NCBI RefSeq assembly: GCF_001629705.1
Contig: NZ_CP015378.1
Coordinates: forward strand, 2,914,001 to 2,978,000
DNA: 64,000 bases
Origin: Fictibacillus phosphorivorans
Lineage (GTDB): Bacteria; Bacillota; Bacilli; Bacillales; Fictibacillaceae
Direction of reading: 5' to 3'
The notes under the pieces are model-generated. The model made no database searches. It worked only from the letters and a program-made list of their open reading frames with translations, and was not told where the DNA came from. Below are positions 29,190 to 39,337 of this stretch, piece by piece. A program made the position numbers and the translations under genes. Each line of letters starts with the position of its first letter. The stretch's first letter is position 1.

Positions 29190-30902
29190 TTAGAAATTTT
29201 CTTCTGCAAACTTCACAACGTCTTCCATTGTTTCCATTTGTAGAATTTCATCCATGTGTGCACTAATCTTTTCTTTAGACAGACCTAGGATCTGACTACG
29301 AGCAGGCAGTACAGATGTAGCACTCATCGAAAATTCATCGAGGCCAAGGCCAAGAAGGATTGGAATAGCGATCGGATCGCCTGCCATCTCTCCACACATA
29401 CCAGCCCACTTGCCTTCTTTATGAGCTGCATCGATAACCATTTTTACTAATCTTAAGATCGCTGGATTGTATGGCTGATACAAGTAAGAAACTTGTTCGT
29501 TCATACGATCTGCAGCCATCGTATATTGAATCAAATCGTTAGTTCCGATGCTAAAGAAGTCAACTTCTTTCGCAAAAGTATCTGCCATTACAGCAGTTGA
29601 TGGGATCTCAACCATGATCCCTACTTCAATGGATTCAGAAACTTCAATGCCTTCTGATACGAGCTTTTCTTTTTCTTCTAATAAGATCCCTTTAGCAGCA
29701 CGGAATTCTCCAAGTGTAGCAATCATCGGGAACATGATCTTCAAGTTCCCAAATTGGCTAGCACGAAGAAGTGCTCTAAGTTGAGTACGGAAAATTTCTT
29801 GCTCTTCTAAGCAAAGACGAATCGCACGGAATCCTAAGAAAGGATTTAACTCTTTTGGAAGATTTAAATAAGGAAGTTCCTTGTCTCCACCTATATCAAG
29901 TGTACGGATAACAACCGGTTTGCCTTCCATCTTTTGAAGCACTTCACTATATGCCTTGAACTGCTCTTCTTCAGTAGGAAGTTGGTCTCGTCCCATGTAA
30001 AGGAATTCTGTGCGGTATAAACCGACGCCTTCTGCACCGTTTTCTAAAACACCTTTTACGTCAGCTGGTGTTCCAATATTAGCCGCAAGCTCAACTTGAA
30101 CAGAATCGCTTGAGAATGTTTTTTCATTCACTAGCTTTGCCCATTCAGCTTTTTGCTTTTGATATTGTTTTTGTTTCTCTTCATACGTTGCTATTTCATC
30201 TTCAGTCGGATTCACGATTACATGTCCATCTAAACCGTCGATGATCACCATTACGCCGTTCTCAACGTTTTCAGTAATGGTTTTAGTTCCTACTACTGCA
30301 GGAATTTCCATTGAACGAGACATGATTGCTGAGTGAGAAGTTCTCCCACCAATGTCTGTAGCAAATCCTTTAACAAAATTACGGTTTAATTGAGCCGTGT
30401 CAGAAGGAGTTAAATCTTCAGCTAGGATGACAACCTCTTCAGTGATGCTTGCAGGTGTTGTAAACGTCACATTTAACAAATGTGCTAACACGCGTTTTGA
30501 AACGTCACGAATATCTGCAGCACGCTCTTTCATATATTCGTTATCCATCGATTCAAACATATTGATGAACATAGATGAAACATCGTCCATTGCCGCTTCT
30601 GCATTTACTTTTTCATTCTCGATCTTTTGTTTTACAGCATCAACTAGTTCTGGATCGCTCAAAACAAGAAGATGGGCAGCAAAAATCGCTGCCTTATCTT
30701 CGCCTAACTCTTTGTTCGCTTTTTCTTTAATAACAGAAAGTTCCTCTTTCGAAACCTTTAGCGCTGCTTCAAAACGCTCGATCTCACTCGCTGAATCGGA
30801 GATCGATTTTCTTTCGATCGTTAATTCAGGGTTTTGAAGAACAAACGCTTTTGCGATTGCGATGCCGGCTGATGCTGCAATACCTGAAATTTTTTCAGAC
30901 AT
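29190..30902 (-). CDS. ptsI: PTS enzyme I (phosphoenolpyruvate-protein phosphotransferase)
   Basis: Enzyme I takes phosphate from PEP and passes it to HPr, driving all PTS sugar uptake. The 570 residues contain the phospho-histidine loop [13 protein letters not shown] near residue 190 and the PEP-binding C-terminal barrel ([27 protein letters not shown] and the active cysteine in [10 protein letters not shown]). The ATG overlaps the ptsH stop by one base (TAATG), so the two are coupled. It is the last gene of ptsG-ptsH-ptsI. Confidence 0.97.
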   Translation of the reverse strand: MSEKISGIAASAGIAIAKAFVLQNPELTIERKSISDSASEIERFEAALKVSKEELSVIKEKANKELGEDKAAIFAAHLLVLSDPELVDAVKQKIENEKVNAEAAMDDVSSMFINMFESMDNEYMKERAADIRDVSKRVLAHLLNVTFTTPASITEEVVILAEDLTPSDTAQLNRNFVKGFATDIGGRTSHSAIMSRSMEIPAVVGTKTITENVENGVMVIIDGLDGHVIVNPTEDEIATYEEKQKQYQKQKAEWAKLVNEKTFSSDSVQVELAANIGTPADVKGVLENGAEGVGLYRTEFLYMGRDQLPTEEEQFKAYSEVLQKMEGKPVVIRTLDIGGDKELPYLNLPKELNPFLGFRAIRLCLEEQEIFRTQLRALLRASQFGNLKIMFPMIATLGEFRAAKGILLEEKEKLVSEGIEVSESIEVGIMVEIPSTAVMADTFAKEVDFFSIGTNDLIQYTMAADRMNEQVSYLYQPYNPAILRLVKMVIDAAHKEGKWAGMCGEMAGDPIAIPILLGLGLDEFSMSATSVLPARSQILGLSKEKISAHMDEILQMETMEDVVKFAEENF

Positions 30903-31168
30903 TACTCACCAAGCCCTTCCTTTTTCATTACATTTTCTAATGCTGCGATTGCTTCATCTGCATCTGAACCTTCTGCTTTGATCACGATTGAAGATCCTTG
31001 TTGGATTCCAAGACTCATTACGCCCATGATTGATTTTAAGTTAACGCTTTTTCCGTTGTAGTCAAGTGTAATATCTGAGCTGAACTGACCTGCTTGGTTA
31101 ACTAAAGTTGTTGCTGGACGTGCGTGAATTCCTGATTCGCTAGTTACTTTAAATGTTTTTTCTGCCAT
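30902..31168 (-). CDS. ptsH: Phosphocarrier protein HPr
   Basis: The 88-residue HPr relays phosphate from enzyme I to the sugar-specific EII proteins. His15 lies in [10 protein letters not shown] and the regulatory Ser46, target of HPr kinase, in [11 protein letters not shown]; both are intact, so this is a catalytic HPr able to act with CcpA in catabolite control, and not the Crh type that lacks the histidine. It begins 13 bases after ptsG. Confidence 0.98.
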   Translation of the reverse strand: MAEKTFKVTSESGIHARPATTLVNQAGQFSSDITLDYNGKSVNLKSIMGVMSLGIQQGSSIVIKAEGSDADEAIAALENVMKKEGLGE

Positions 31169-31181
31169 GATAATTACCCCT

Positions 31182-33254
31182 TTATTTTTTGAATGTAATA
31201 ATATTTTCTTCCTCTATAGCCACAGTTCCTGTTTTTTCGACGGAAACTGTTTCATCCGATAGATTCGTGAAAACAATCGGTGTGATTACGGATGGTGCAT
31301 TTTCTTTAACAAAGTTCAGATCAACCTTTAAAATCTTCTGGCCGATCTTAACTCTGTCGCCTTCAGAAACAAAGCTCTCAAAACCTTCACCTTTAAGTTT
31401 CACTGTATCGATACCAAAGTGAATGAGAATTTCTTTACCTGAATCTGACTCAATACCGATGGCATGTTTTGTCGGGAAGATATTCATTATCTTACCATTA
31501 ACAGGTGAAACCACCAAACCTTCTGCTGGTTCGATCGCAAATCCATCACCCATCATTTTTCCTGAGAAAACTTGGTCAGGAACTTCTGTGATCGGAAGTA
31601 TTTTCCCTTTAATCGGAGAAACAAAACGATCATCATCTGTAGAAATTGATGAAGTTGGTGTAGCACCTTCAATGTTTGTTTCCACAACTTTTCCTTGTTC
31701 AGGTGTTTTCTCTGCATTCTTCGGTTTAGCTACAGTCTTACCACTGATAATATCTTGAATTTCACTCTTGATCGTATCTGATCGAGTTCCAAAGATTGCT
31801 TGAATGTTATTACCCATTTCAAGAACGCCGGATGCTCCGAGTTTTTTCAATCGATCCTTGTCTACTTCCTTTGGATCATTTACAGATACTCTTAATCGAG
31901 TGATACAAGCGTCAAGGTTAGAGATATTGGACTCTCCGCCTAATCCCTCTAAAATATTCGCTGCTAATGAATCTTTATTGGACGGTCCAACATTTGTTTC
32001 AACTTCATCATCCACAATTTCTCGTCCTGGTGTCTTAAGGTTCCATTTACGAATCGCAAAACGGAATCCAAAGTAATAGATCACTGCAAATACAAGACCT
32101 ACAGGAATGACAAGCCACCAATCAGTACGATTAGGAAGCACCCCGAACAATAAGTAGTCGATTACACCACCAGAGAAAGTCATACCTATTTTAACATTTA
32201 ACAAGTGCATAACCATAAAAGAAAGTCCTGCGAAAATAGCATGAATTCCAAATAATACTGGAGCAACAAATAAGAATGTGAACTCAAGTGGTTCTGTAAT
32301 TCCCGTTAAGAATGAAGTTAACGCAGCAGAACCCATGATACCCGCAACGATTTTCTTTTGTTCAGGTCGCGCTTCATGATACATCGCTAATGCTGCAGCA
32401 GGAAGTCCAAACATCATGAACGGGAACTTACCAGTCATAAAAGTACCTGCTGTTAGTTCAACGTTATCTTTTAATTGTGCAAAGAAGATTGCTTGGTCAC
32501 CACGAACAAGTCCTTCTGCTGCAGATTTATAAGAGCCGAACTCAAACCAGAACGGCGAGTAGAAAATGTGATGTAGTCCAAAAGGAATCAATGAACGTTC
32601 GATCACACCAAAGATAAACGCTGCGACCGTCAAGTTCGAATTAATCATGCTTTCAGAGAACGTATTAAGTCCATGCTGAACAGGTGGCCAGATGAACGTC
32701 ATTACAATACCTAATGCTAGAGCAGATACTGCTGTAACGATTGGCACAAAACGTTTACCAGCAAAGAATCCTAAGTATTGAGGAAGTTCAATGTTATAGA
32801 ACCTCTTATAGAGATAGGAGGCTAAAATACCGACGATGATACCGCCAAACACTCCCGTTTGAAGTGTTGGAATTCCTAGTACGTTCGCAAAAGAAGGATC
32901 TTTTCCGATCATATCAGGAGTTACACCTTCAATAACGCTCATGGTTACATTCATAATCAAGTAACCGATAATAGCAGCTAATCCTGCTACACCTTCACCG
33001 CCTGCTAGTCCTACCGCAACACCTACGGCAAACAGTAACGATAAGTTAGCAAAAACAATGTCTCCCGATTTCTCCATTACGTCTGCAACAAGTTGGAACC
33101 ATGCTGCATCCAATGCAGGTATTCTTTCAATCAACGCTGGGTTTTTAAACGCATTACCAAAGGCAAGCAACAGACCTGCAGCTGGTAAGATCGCAACCGG
33201 CAACATAAGTGCTTTACCTACGCGTTGAAGAACACCAAATAGTTTTTTCCACAT
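31182..33254 (-). CDS. ptsG: Glucose-specific PTS enzyme IICBA
   Basis: This permease imports and phosphorylates glucose. The 690 residues hold, in order, a membrane EIIC domain (about ten hydrophobic segments, residues 1-400), an EIIB domain with the phospho-cysteine in [12 protein letters not shown] (about 450), and an EIIA domain with the active histidine in [10 protein letters not shown] (about 605). All three domains are intact and fused. ATG 33254 lies seven bases after AAAGGAGG; an upstream in-frame ATG at 33290 has no binding site. Expression should depend on GlcT antitermination at the leader terminator upstream. Confidence 0.96.
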   Translation of the reverse strand: MWKKLFGVLQRVGKALMLPVAILPAAGLLLAFGNAFKNPALIERIPALDAAWFQLVADVMEKSGDIVFANLSLLFAVGVAVGLAGGEGVAGLAAIIGYLIMNVTMSVIEGVTPDMIGKDPSFANVLGIPTLQTGVFGGIIVGILASYLYKRFYNIELPQYLGFFAGKRFVPIVTAVSALALGIVMTFIWPPVQHGLNTFSESMINSNLTVAAFIFGVIERSLIPFGLHHIFYSPFWFEFGSYKSAAEGLVRGDQAIFFAQLKDNVELTAGTFMTGKFPFMMFGLPAAALAMYHEARPEQKKIVAGIMGSAALTSFLTGITEPLEFTFLFVAPVLFGIHAIFAGLSFMVMHLLNVKIGMTFSGGVIDYLLFGVLPNRTDWWLVIPVGLVFAVIYYFGFRFAIRKWNLKTPGREIVDDEVETNVGPSNKDSLAANILEGLGGESNISNLDACITRLRVSVNDPKEVDKDRLKKLGASGVLEMGNNIQAIFGTRSDTIKSEIQDIISGKTVAKPKNAEKTPEQGKVVETNIEGATPTSSISTDDDRFVSPIKGKILPITEVPDQVFSGKMMGDGFAIEPAEGLVVSPVNGKIMNIFPTKHAIGIESDSGKEILIHFGIDTVKLKGEGFESFVSEGDRVKIGQKILKVDLNFVKENAPSVITPIVFTNLSDETVSVEKTGTVAIEEENIITFKK

Positions 33255-33310
33255 AGGAAGTCCTCCTTTTAAATATGATAACCCTTCCATTTACTTTCGC
33301 ATGCATCAAA

Positions 33311-33407
33311 CAAAAAAAAGACATAAATAAGAAACATGAGCAAATTCCTAATCAGAATTAATATATCCTAATTAAGCATCTACTACACTTTTGTTTCTTA
33401 CTTATGC
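33311..33407 (-). terminator. Leader terminator between glcT and ptsG, likely GlcT-controlled
   Basis: On the minus strand CATAAGTAAGAAAC (33394-33407) pairs with GTTTCTTATTTATG (33322-33335) across a 58-base interior, followed by TCTTTTTTTTG. The long stem ahead of ptsG is where a GlcT-controlled attenuator is expected. The RNA antiterminator (RAT) itself should overlap the 5' arm; I could not delimit it. Confidence 0.7.
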
Positions 33408-33456
33408 CTGATCGAATCAGTAACACGTAAAAACGAGTTGTTCTATATTCTTTTTA

Positions 33457-34311
33457 TCATTTGTCGTCATTGTCATAACGCGAAAGCCTTTGCAAATGCA
33501 TGGTTAAATATACTGCCTCTGCATGTGGCACGGGTTTTTGTAAGGTATTTTGCATAACCTTAATCAACTTCCACGCCAAATTGTAGCATAAAGGATATTC
33601 TTCTTTCAACACATTTGCTAACTTTTCTTGTTCTTCCATAATATCACCCATAGAAACACGTTCGATGGCATGTCTTAAGTGTCGCACAAGACGTAAATAA
33701 TTAATGCTTTTCGTATCAAATGAAAGTTCAAATGAATCTTGTATCATCTGCATTAACGTGTTGATAAGTTCTGAGTGCTTCTTAATATCGGTTACACTTT
33801 TATTCGTTATAGCACTGTGAATATGCAGTGCCACAAAACCGATCTCACCCTCAGGAAGATGAATACCTAGGGATTTATTGATGATTTCGATCGCCTCTTC
33901 AGCGACTGTATATTCTTTTGGATATAACGTTTGCGTTTCAGTTAAAAATGGATTTTTGATGTCCATTCTCTGTTCAAGACGTTTGATTGCAAAAGTAATA
34001 TGGTCGGTTAACGCGACATGGATATGCTCGTTTAATTCATTCTTAAAACGAGTCCGTATATGAACAATGACATCATTGATCAATTCTACAATCTTTTCAT
34101 CTATTGAATTTAGTAGCGTTTTGTATTGTTCTTGTTCGTTTTCATCTCTCAACACAAATAACTTATCTACTTGCTTAGGAAAAATCTCTTCACCTTGTTT
34201 CTTTCCAAATCCAATTCCTTTTCCTATAACAATTCTTTCCTCACCGGAAGAATTAATCGCGACAACTACATTATTATTCAAAACTTTTTTTACTTGCAGG
34301 CTTTTGTTCAT
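33457..34311 (-). CDS. glcT: PtsGHI operon antiterminator GlcT
   Basis: GlcT binds the ptsG leader RNA and prevents termination when glucose is being transported. The 284 residues have the RNA-binding CAT domain at the N-terminus (VKKVLNNNVVVAI and GKGIGFGKKQGEEI) and two PRD domains with phosphorylatable histidines (about residues 105 and 160 in PRD1, and HLRHAIER and MHLQRL in PRD2). I use ATG at 34311, nine bases after AAGGTG; GTG at 34323 is too close to it. It precedes ptsG on the same strand. Confidence 0.94.
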   Translation of the reverse strand: MNKSLQVKKVLNNNVVVAINSSGEERIVIGKGIGFGKKQGEEIFPKQVDKLFVLRDENEQEQYKTLLNSIDEKIVELINDVIVHIRTRFKNELNEHIHVALTDHITFAIKRLEQRMDIKNPFLTETQTLYPKEYTVAEEAIEIINKSLGIHLPEGEIGFVALHIHSAITNKSVTDIKKHSELINTLMQMIQDSFELSFDTKSINYLRLVRHLRHAIERVSMGDIMEEQEKLANVLKEEYPLCYNLAWKLIKVMQNTLQKPVPHAEAVYLTMHLQRLSRYDNDDK

Positions 34312-34427
34312 GAAATTTTTCACCTTTTTTCATTTAGGTCCATAAACCACTAACATCATAGCTTACATCATAGCGGAAAACGGTGAGAAAAATCAATTAC
34401 ACTTTTTGCCTGATACATAACCAAACT

Positions 34428-34457
34428 GAAAACGGCTTTCACAATGAAAGCCGCTTT
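34428..34457 (-). terminator. Terminator of gerE
   Basis: On the minus strand GCGGCTTTCATTGTGAAAGCCG is followed by TTTTC, directly after the gerE stop. Confidence 0.85.
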
Positions 34458-34461
34458 CTGA

Positions 34462-34686
34462 CTAAATCTCGAGTTCTCCAAGCCTCAATAACTCTACAAC
34501 GGCTTGAGAGCGTCCTTTAACCCCAAGCTTTTGCATGGTATTTGAAATATGGTTACGAACTGTTTTCTCACTAATAAATAATTGTTCCGCAATTTCTTTT
34601 GTGGTCTTATCTTGAACTAATAGTTCGAAAACTTCTCTCTCTCTTTTTGTAAGTAGAGGCTTCGGTCGGTAGTGTTTATCTTTCAA
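34462..34686 (-). CDS. gerE: Late mother-cell transcriptional regulator GerE
   Basis: GerE is a LuxR-type DNA-binding protein that acts with sigma-K RNA polymerase to control coat genes late in sporulation. The whole protein is one LuxR helix-turn-helix domain (LLTKREREVFELLVQDKTT, ISEKTVRNHISN, GRSQAVVELLRLGELE). TTG at 34686 gives exactly 74 residues, the length of B. subtilis GerE, ten bases after GGAGG; a GTG at 34695 lies directly on the binding site. There is no receiver domain, as expected. Confidence 0.97.
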   Translation of the reverse strand: MKDKHYRPKPLLTKREREVFELLVQDKTTKEIAEQLFISEKTVRNHISNTMQKLGVKGRSQAVVELLRLGELEI

Positions 34687-34825
34687 TGAATTCACCCCTC
34701 CTTGCTAGGGTTTAGGAACCGCCAACGAATATTGGAAGTATTTAGTCAACATATAGTATGTAAGGAGTCAGATGGGAGTGACTTGGTTCATTTAAAAAGT
34801 ATGAAGAATATTACAGATATACATG

Positions 34826-34858
34826 AAAAAAAAGCCCATTTTTATACATGGGCTTCTT
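34826..34858 (-). terminator. Terminator overlapping the ysmA 3' end
   Basis: On the minus strand AAGCCCATGTATAAAAATGGGC is followed by eight T. The stop codon of ysmA lies in the loop. Confidence 0.9.
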
Positions 34859-35309
34859 TAGAAAAACTTTTTAATTGCTTCTTTAGCTCATCACTCCACT
34901 TAACAGGTCGGCCATTCTTTCTAGAAATCTGGACGATCGCACCTCTTCCTGTAAATACAGGATTCTGCTTCTCATTAATCCCTAAGTAATGGATATCAAT
35001 CGAAGACGAGCCTACTTCATTTATCTTCACATATACTCTTAATCTTTCATCGTACATAATCTGTGCTAAATAATCACATTGCAGGTCTGCAACGACCGGA
35101 ATCTCTATTGAATCAGGAGCCCCCCAGTCATTCATTAAACCCAATTCTTTAAACATGGCGATTCGTGATTCTTCCATATAAGTAAAGATATTCGTATTAT
35201 TCACATGGCCGAATCCGTCGATCTCACCAAAGCGTACTTGTAACTCATGAAAAAAAGAAAAGTCCTTTTTCCACTCATCCATATTTGATATGTAGTCTTG
35301 TCTAGCCAA
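34842..35309 (-). CDS. ysmA: Hotdog-fold thioesterase YsmA
   Basis: A 155-residue 4-hydroxybenzoyl-CoA thioesterase-type protein. The active-site motif RFGEIDGFGHVNNTNIF carries the typical aspartate/histidine/asparagine cluster near residue 30. The true acyl-CoA substrate is unknown. The start is TTG at 35309, eight bases after GAGGCGG; an ATG at 35282 lacks a binding site. As in B. subtilis it stands between sdhB and gerE. Confidence 0.88.
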   Translation of the reverse strand: MARQDYISNMDEWKKDFSFFHELQVRFGEIDGFGHVNNTNIFTYMEESRIAMFKELGLMNDWGAPDSIEIPVVADLQCDYLAQIMYDERLRVYVKINEVGSSSIDIHYLGINEKQNPVFTGRGAIVQISRKNGRPVKWSDELKKQLKSFSKEAHV

Positions 35310-35368
35310 TTTCTTTACCGCCTCTCTTATACAGATATTTAATGAATCGCTATTCAGTTATTTGGTTT

Positions 35369-35401
35369 TAAAAAAAGCTTCTCCCTGATGAGAGAAGCTC
35401 T
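35369..35401 (-). terminator. Terminator of sdhCAB
   Basis: On the minus strand AGCTTCTC pairs with GAGAAGCT around TCATCAGG and is followed by TTTTTTA, ten bases after the sdhB stop. Confidence 0.93.
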
Positions 35402-35411
35402 GTATGGTACT

Positions 35412-36167
35412 TTAACGATCACTGCCAAAGAAATTTTTAAAAGCTTGGAAGCTTGTATCACGATTAAGTGCAGCGATTGAAGTTGTTAAGGGAATTCCTT
35501 TCGGACAAGACTGAACACAGTTTTGCGAGTTACCGCACTCTGCAAGCCCTCCGTCATCCATGATCGCGTTTAAACGTTCTTCTTTGTTCATTTCACCAGT
35601 TGGGTGAGCATTAAATAGACGAACTTGTGATAAAGGTGCAGGTCCAATAAAGTCTGAATTTGTATTCACGTTCGGACATGCTTCTAAACATACACCACAA
35701 GTCATACATTTTGAAAGTTCATATGCCCATTGACGCTTTGTCTCAGGCATACGAGGACCTGGTCCAAGATCATAAGTACCATCGATTGGAATCCAAGCTT
35801 TAACTCGTTTAAGTGCATCAAACATTCTACTTCTATCGATCGCCAAATCACGGACAACCGGGAATGTTTTCATTGGTTCAAGTCGAATCGGCTGTTCCAA
35901 TTGATCAACAAGAGCCGTACAAGATTGTCTCGGCTTACCGTTGATTACCATCGAACATGCTCCACAAACTTCTTCTAAACAACCCATCTCCCAAGTAACG
36001 GGAGTCGTAGCTTCCCCTTTAGCGTTAACAGGATTTCTACGAATTTCCATAAGAGCAGATATTACGTTCATATTCGGACGATGCGGAATCTCAAACTCTT
36101 CTAAATATGGGGCAGTTTCTGGGTTGTCCTGTCTTGAGATGATGAATTTCACCATTTTTGTGCTCAT
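35412..36167 (-). CDS. sdhB: Succinate dehydrogenase iron-sulfur subunit
   Basis: SdhB carries electrons from the FAD subunit to the membrane quinone. The 251 residues have the [2Fe-2S] cysteines in the segment CLEEVCGAC and PRQSC, and the two bacterial ferredoxin-type clusters in CMTCGVCLEACP and CGNSQNCVQSCPKG. AGGGGTG lies before the ATG at 36167, three bases after the sdhA stop codon, so the two are closely coupled in the operon sdhC-sdhA-sdhB. Confidence 0.97.
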   Translation of the reverse strand: MSTKMVKFIISRQDNPETAPYLEEFEIPHRPNMNVISALMEIRRNPVNAKGEATTPVTWEMGCLEEVCGACSMVINGKPRQSCTALVDQLEQPIRLEPMKTFPVVRDLAIDRSRMFDALKRVKAWIPIDGTYDLGPGPRMPETKRQWAYELSKCMTCGVCLEACPNVNTNSDFIGPAPLSQVRLFNAHPTGEMNKEERLNAIMDDGGLAECGNSQNCVQSCPKGIPLTTSIAALNRDTSFQAFKNFFGSDR

Positions 36168-36169
36168 GC

Positions 36170-37930
36170 TTACACCCCTGCCTTCTTCTTAGAATAGTCA
36201 CGTTTACGTGGCTGGATAAGCGAAACATCTACTTCTTCATACTCAAATTCTGGTCCGTTTGTTGTTGGATTAAATTTCGCTTTTGTTGTTTTTAACCATT
36301 GTTCATCATTACGTTCAGGGAAGTCTGGTTTGTAATGTGCTCCACGGCTTTCATCACGGTTAAGTGCTCCTAGCGTAATTACACGAGCCAGTTGAAGCAT
36401 GTGCCATAGTTGACGCGTAAATGATGCACCTTGATTGCTCCACTTGGATGTATCGTTAATATTGATGTTTTTGTAACGCTGCATCAATTCTTGGATCTTT
36501 TCATCCGTTTGTTTCAATTTATCGTTGTATCTTACAACCGTTACATTATCTGTCATCCATTCTCCAAGCTCTTTATGGATTACATAAGCATTTTCAGTTC
36601 CATCCATTGATAGAATATTGTTGTATACTTCTTGATCCTTTTTCACTTGGTTATCAAACACAGTAGAAGGTACATCCTCAACTGTTTTTTCTAATCCTCT
36701 AATATATCGAACAGCTGACGGGCCAGCTTCCATACCACCGAAAATAGCTGAAAGCAGCGAGTTCGCTCCTAATCTATTAGCACCATGATATTGATACTCA
36801 CACTCACCAGCTGCAAAGAGACCAGGAATGTTCGTCATCTGATCATAATCAACCCACATTCCACCCATAGAATAGTGAACCGCAGGGAAGATCTTCATTG
36901 GAACTTTACGAGGGTCATCACCCATGAACTTCTCATAGATCTCGATGATTCCACCAAGCTTGATATCAAGTTCTTTAGGATCTTTGTGTGAAAGATCAAG
37001 GTATACCATGTTCTCACCATTGATTCCTAGCTTCAGATCCACACACACATGGAATATTTCACGTGTAGCGATATCACGAGGAACAAGGTTTCCGTATGCT
37101 GGATACTTCTCTTCAAGGAAGTACCAAGGTTTTCCGTCTTTATATGTCCAAACACGTCCGCCTTCACCACGTGCTGATTCACTCATCAATCGAAGCTTGT
37201 CATCTCCAGGGATAGCAGTCGGGTGAATCTGAATAAACTCACCGTTCGCATAATATACCCCTTGCTGATAAAGAGCTGAAGCGGCTCCACCTGTGTTAAT
37301 TACAGAGTTCGTAGATTTACCGAAAATGATTCCAGGTCCACCCGTCGCCATAATAACTGCATCAGCAGGGAAACTTACGATCTCCATCGTTTTCAAGTTT
37401 TGAGCAGTAATCCCTCGGCATTGACCTTCGTCATCAATAATGGCAGATAAGAATTCCCAGCCTTCATATTTCGTTACAAGGCCTGCTACCTCGTGGCGAC
37501 GAACTTGCTCATCTAGTGCATACAATAATTGCTGACCTGTTGTGGCACCAGCAAATGCAGTACGGTGATGCTGAGTTCCTCCGAAACGACGGAAGTCAAG
37601 TAATCCTTCAGGTGTTCTGTTAAACATTACACCCATACGGTCCATTAGATGAATGATTCCTGGTGCCGCGTCACACATTGCTTTTACAGGAGGTTGGTTC
37701 GCTAAGAAGTCCCCACCGTATACAGAGTCATCAAAGTGCTCCCACGGTGAATCTCCTTCACCTTTCGTATTTACAGCACCGTTTATACCACCTTGAGCAC
37801 AAACAGAATGCGAACGTTTTACTGGAACAACTGAAAAGAGGTCAACGTTAACACCAGCTTCAGCTGCTTTGATTGTAGCCATCAAACCGGCGAGACCTCC
37901 GCCAACAACAATTATTTTCTGATTACTCAA
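36170..37930 (-). CDS. sdhA: Succinate dehydrogenase flavoprotein subunit
   Basis: SdhA oxidises succinate to fumarate in the citric acid cycle. The 586 residues start with the FAD-binding Rossmann loop IIVVGGGLAGL, and show the covalent-flavin histidine region SHSVCAQGGINGAVN near residue 40 and the catalytic histidine and arginine in the C-terminal half (HPTAIPGDDKLRLMSESARGEGG, quoted by its key GDDKLRLMSE segment). It lies between sdhC and sdhB. Confidence 0.97.
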   Translation of the reverse strand: MSNQKIIVVGGGLAGLMATIKAAEAGVNVDLFSVVPVKRSHSVCAQGGINGAVNTKGEGDSPWEHFDDSVYGGDFLANQPPVKAMCDAAPGIIHLMDRMGVMFNRTPEGLLDFRRFGGTQHHRTAFAGATTGQQLLYALDEQVRRHEVAGLVTKYEGWEFLSAIIDDEGQCRGITAQNLKTMEIVSFPADAVIMATGGPGIIFGKSTNSVINTGGAASALYQQGVYYANGEFIQIHPTAIPGDDKLRLMSESARGEGGRVWTYKDGKPWYFLEEKYPAYGNLVPRDIATREIFHVCVDLKLGINGENMVYLDLSHKDPKELDIKLGGIIEIYEKFMGDDPRKVPMKIFPAVHYSMGGMWVDYDQMTNIPGLFAAGECEYQYHGANRLGANSLLSAIFGGMEAGPSAVRYIRGLEKTVEDVPSTVFDNQVKKDQEVYNNILSMDGTENAYVIHKELGEWMTDNVTVVRYNDKLKQTDEKIQELMQRYKNININDTSKWSNQGASFTRQLWHMLQLARVITLGALNRDESRGAHYKPDFPERNDEQWLKTTKAKFNPTTNGPEFEYEEVDVSLIQPRKRDYSKKKAGV

Positions 37931-37945
37931 TTTGTCTCACCCCTT

Positions 37946-38554
37946 TTAAATGAATGCAAAGATTGTTCTTACGCTAACAATTGCAAGTGCAACAAATACA
38001 CCCATTGTTACGTATGTTGATATTTTCTGTGAACGAGGCGAAACTGTAAGGCCCCAGCTGACAAAGAACGACCATAATCCGTTTGCAAAATGGAATACTG
38101 CTGATAAAACACCTACAAGATAGAAGGCAACCATGAATGGAGAACTTAAGATGTCTGCCATCATATCAAAGTTCACTTCTTGCCCAAAAGCAGCCTGTAC
38201 ACGTGTTTCCCACACATGCCAAGCAATAAAAATTAATGTAATTACGCCTGTTACACGCTGAACGAGGAACATCATGTTGCGGAAGTAGCCATAGCGGGTA
38301 ACATTATTTTTTGCTTGAAACGTAATGTAAAGTCCATATACGGCATGAAACAAAATTGGTAAGTAGATCACAAACGTTTCTAGGAAAATACGAAAAGGTA
38401 AACTTTCCATAAAATGAGCCGCTTTGTTAAATGCTTCAGCATCCCTCGTTGCAAAATGGTTTACAACTAAATGCTGCACGAGAAAGATCCCGATCGGAAT
38501 TACTCCTAATAATGAATGAATTCTTCTGTTAATAAAATCTCTACTGCCAGCCAT
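37946..38554 (-). CDS. sdhC: Succinate dehydrogenase cytochrome b558 subunit
   Basis: SdhC anchors the complex in the membrane with five hydrophobic helices and two haems; axial histidine candidates lie in VQHLVVNHF, LFHAVYG, FIAWHVWE and VFHFANGLW. ATG at 38554 gives 202 residues, the B. subtilis length, and follows AAGGGGGC; the longer frame to 38614 has no binding site. It is first in sdhCAB, with a clear promoter at 38687-38715 and a leader of about 125 bases. Confidence 0.96.
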   Translation of the reverse strand: MAGSRDFINRRIHSLLGVIPIGIFLVQHLVVNHFATRDAEAFNKAAHFMESLPFRIFLETFVIYLPILFHAVYGLYITFQAKNNVTRYGYFRNMMFLVQRVTGVITLIFIAWHVWETRVQAAFGQEVNFDMMADILSSPFMVAFYLVGVLSAVFHFANGLWSFFVSWGLTVSPRSQKISTYVTMGVFVALAIVSVRTIFAFI

Positions 38555-38686
38555 TCTCTTGCCCCCTTCAAATTTAGCCTCTCTCTGGCTGCTAATCTTT
38601 GTTCCTCTCCACATGTAAGCGTTTTAAGTTTCCTCTTTTAGAGGATGAGTGTTAAACAATTAGCTTAATTAACTAGCAACATGTCC

Positions 38687-38715
38687 ATTTTACTCCCATC
38701 GTTTGACACCGTCAA
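38687..38715 (-). promoter_or_regulatory. Sigma-A promoter of sdhCAB, with dyad over the -35
   Basis: On the minus strand TTGACG (38710-38715) and TAAAAT (38687-38692) are spaced by 17 bp, each five of six to consensus. The -35 forms one arm of the palindrome TTGAC-GGT-GTCAA (38703-38715), which could be an operator. Confidence 0.75.
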
Positions 38716-38857
38716 GAAAACGCTAACAACTAAATGCGTAAATTTTCTTGATACACCAACGCTTTTGGACGTTCAAGATTTTCGACAAATACTGATAGTT
38801 GCTATAGAGTTTAAACCGCTTTCCCGTTATAATAAAATTAGAAAGAAGGGATGCAGA

Positions 38858-39304
38858 ATGTTTAAACAAAAGACAAAGGATGAAAACACCCCTGTAGAAC
38901 AGCTTTCTGTTTCAGCTTTTGGGTATGAGATCCTTCGAAGCGACTTATTGCCTGAACTTCTTGGCAAACAAGAACGAAATATTCTCTATTGGGCAGGAAG
39001 ACACTTAGCTAGAAAATATCCTTTACATACGATGGAAGAAGTTCACGCTTTTTTTGTTGAAGCTGGCTGGGGTACTCTTGAAATGATCGAAGCTTCAAAA
39101 ACAGAGATGAATTTCTCTTTAAACTCTCAACTGATCATGAAACGCATGGAAAACTTCAATCATCAAACATTCAGCCTAGAAGCAGGCTTCCTCGCTGAAC
39201 AAGTTCAGCTACAAAAAAAATGTACGACAGAAGCTTTAGAATCTACAAAACGAAACAAAGTTTTTATCACTGTTCAATGGGACAAAAAAGATACGATTGA
39301 ATAA
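38858..39304 (+). CDS. yslB: DUF2507 protein YslB
   Basis: A 148-residue soluble protein resembling B. subtilis YslB of unknown function: motifs YWAGRHLARKYPL near residue 43, FFVEAGWGTLEM near 66 and LEAGFLAEQVQL near 110. I place the start at ATG 38858, seven bases after GAAGGG. The frame stays open to 38681 but that stretch contains the sdhC promoter and lacks a binding site. A TATAAT at 38828-38833 is a possible -10. It is divergent from sdhC and convergent with lysC, as in B. subtilis. Confidence 0.9.
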   Translation: MFKQKTKDENTPVEQLSVSAFGYEILRSDLLPELLGKQERNILYWAGRHLARKYPLHTMEEVHAFFVEAGWGTLEMIEASKTEMNFSLNSQLIMKRMENFNHQTFSLEAGFLAEQVQLQKKCTTEALESTKRNKVFITVQWDKKDTIE

Positions 39305-39333
39305 CAAAAGCCGGCGGATTGCCGGCTTTTTCA
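39305..39333. terminator. Bidirectional terminator between yslB and lysC
   Basis: AAAGCCGGCGGATTGCCGGCTTT with an A run before and a T run after serves both converging genes. Confidence 0.93.
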
Positions 39334-39337
39334 ATGT

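Noticed and set aside
38681..38857. Longer start for yslB at 38681
   Set aside because: The extension contains the divergent sdhC promoter, has no ribosome binding site, and adds residues absent from the family.
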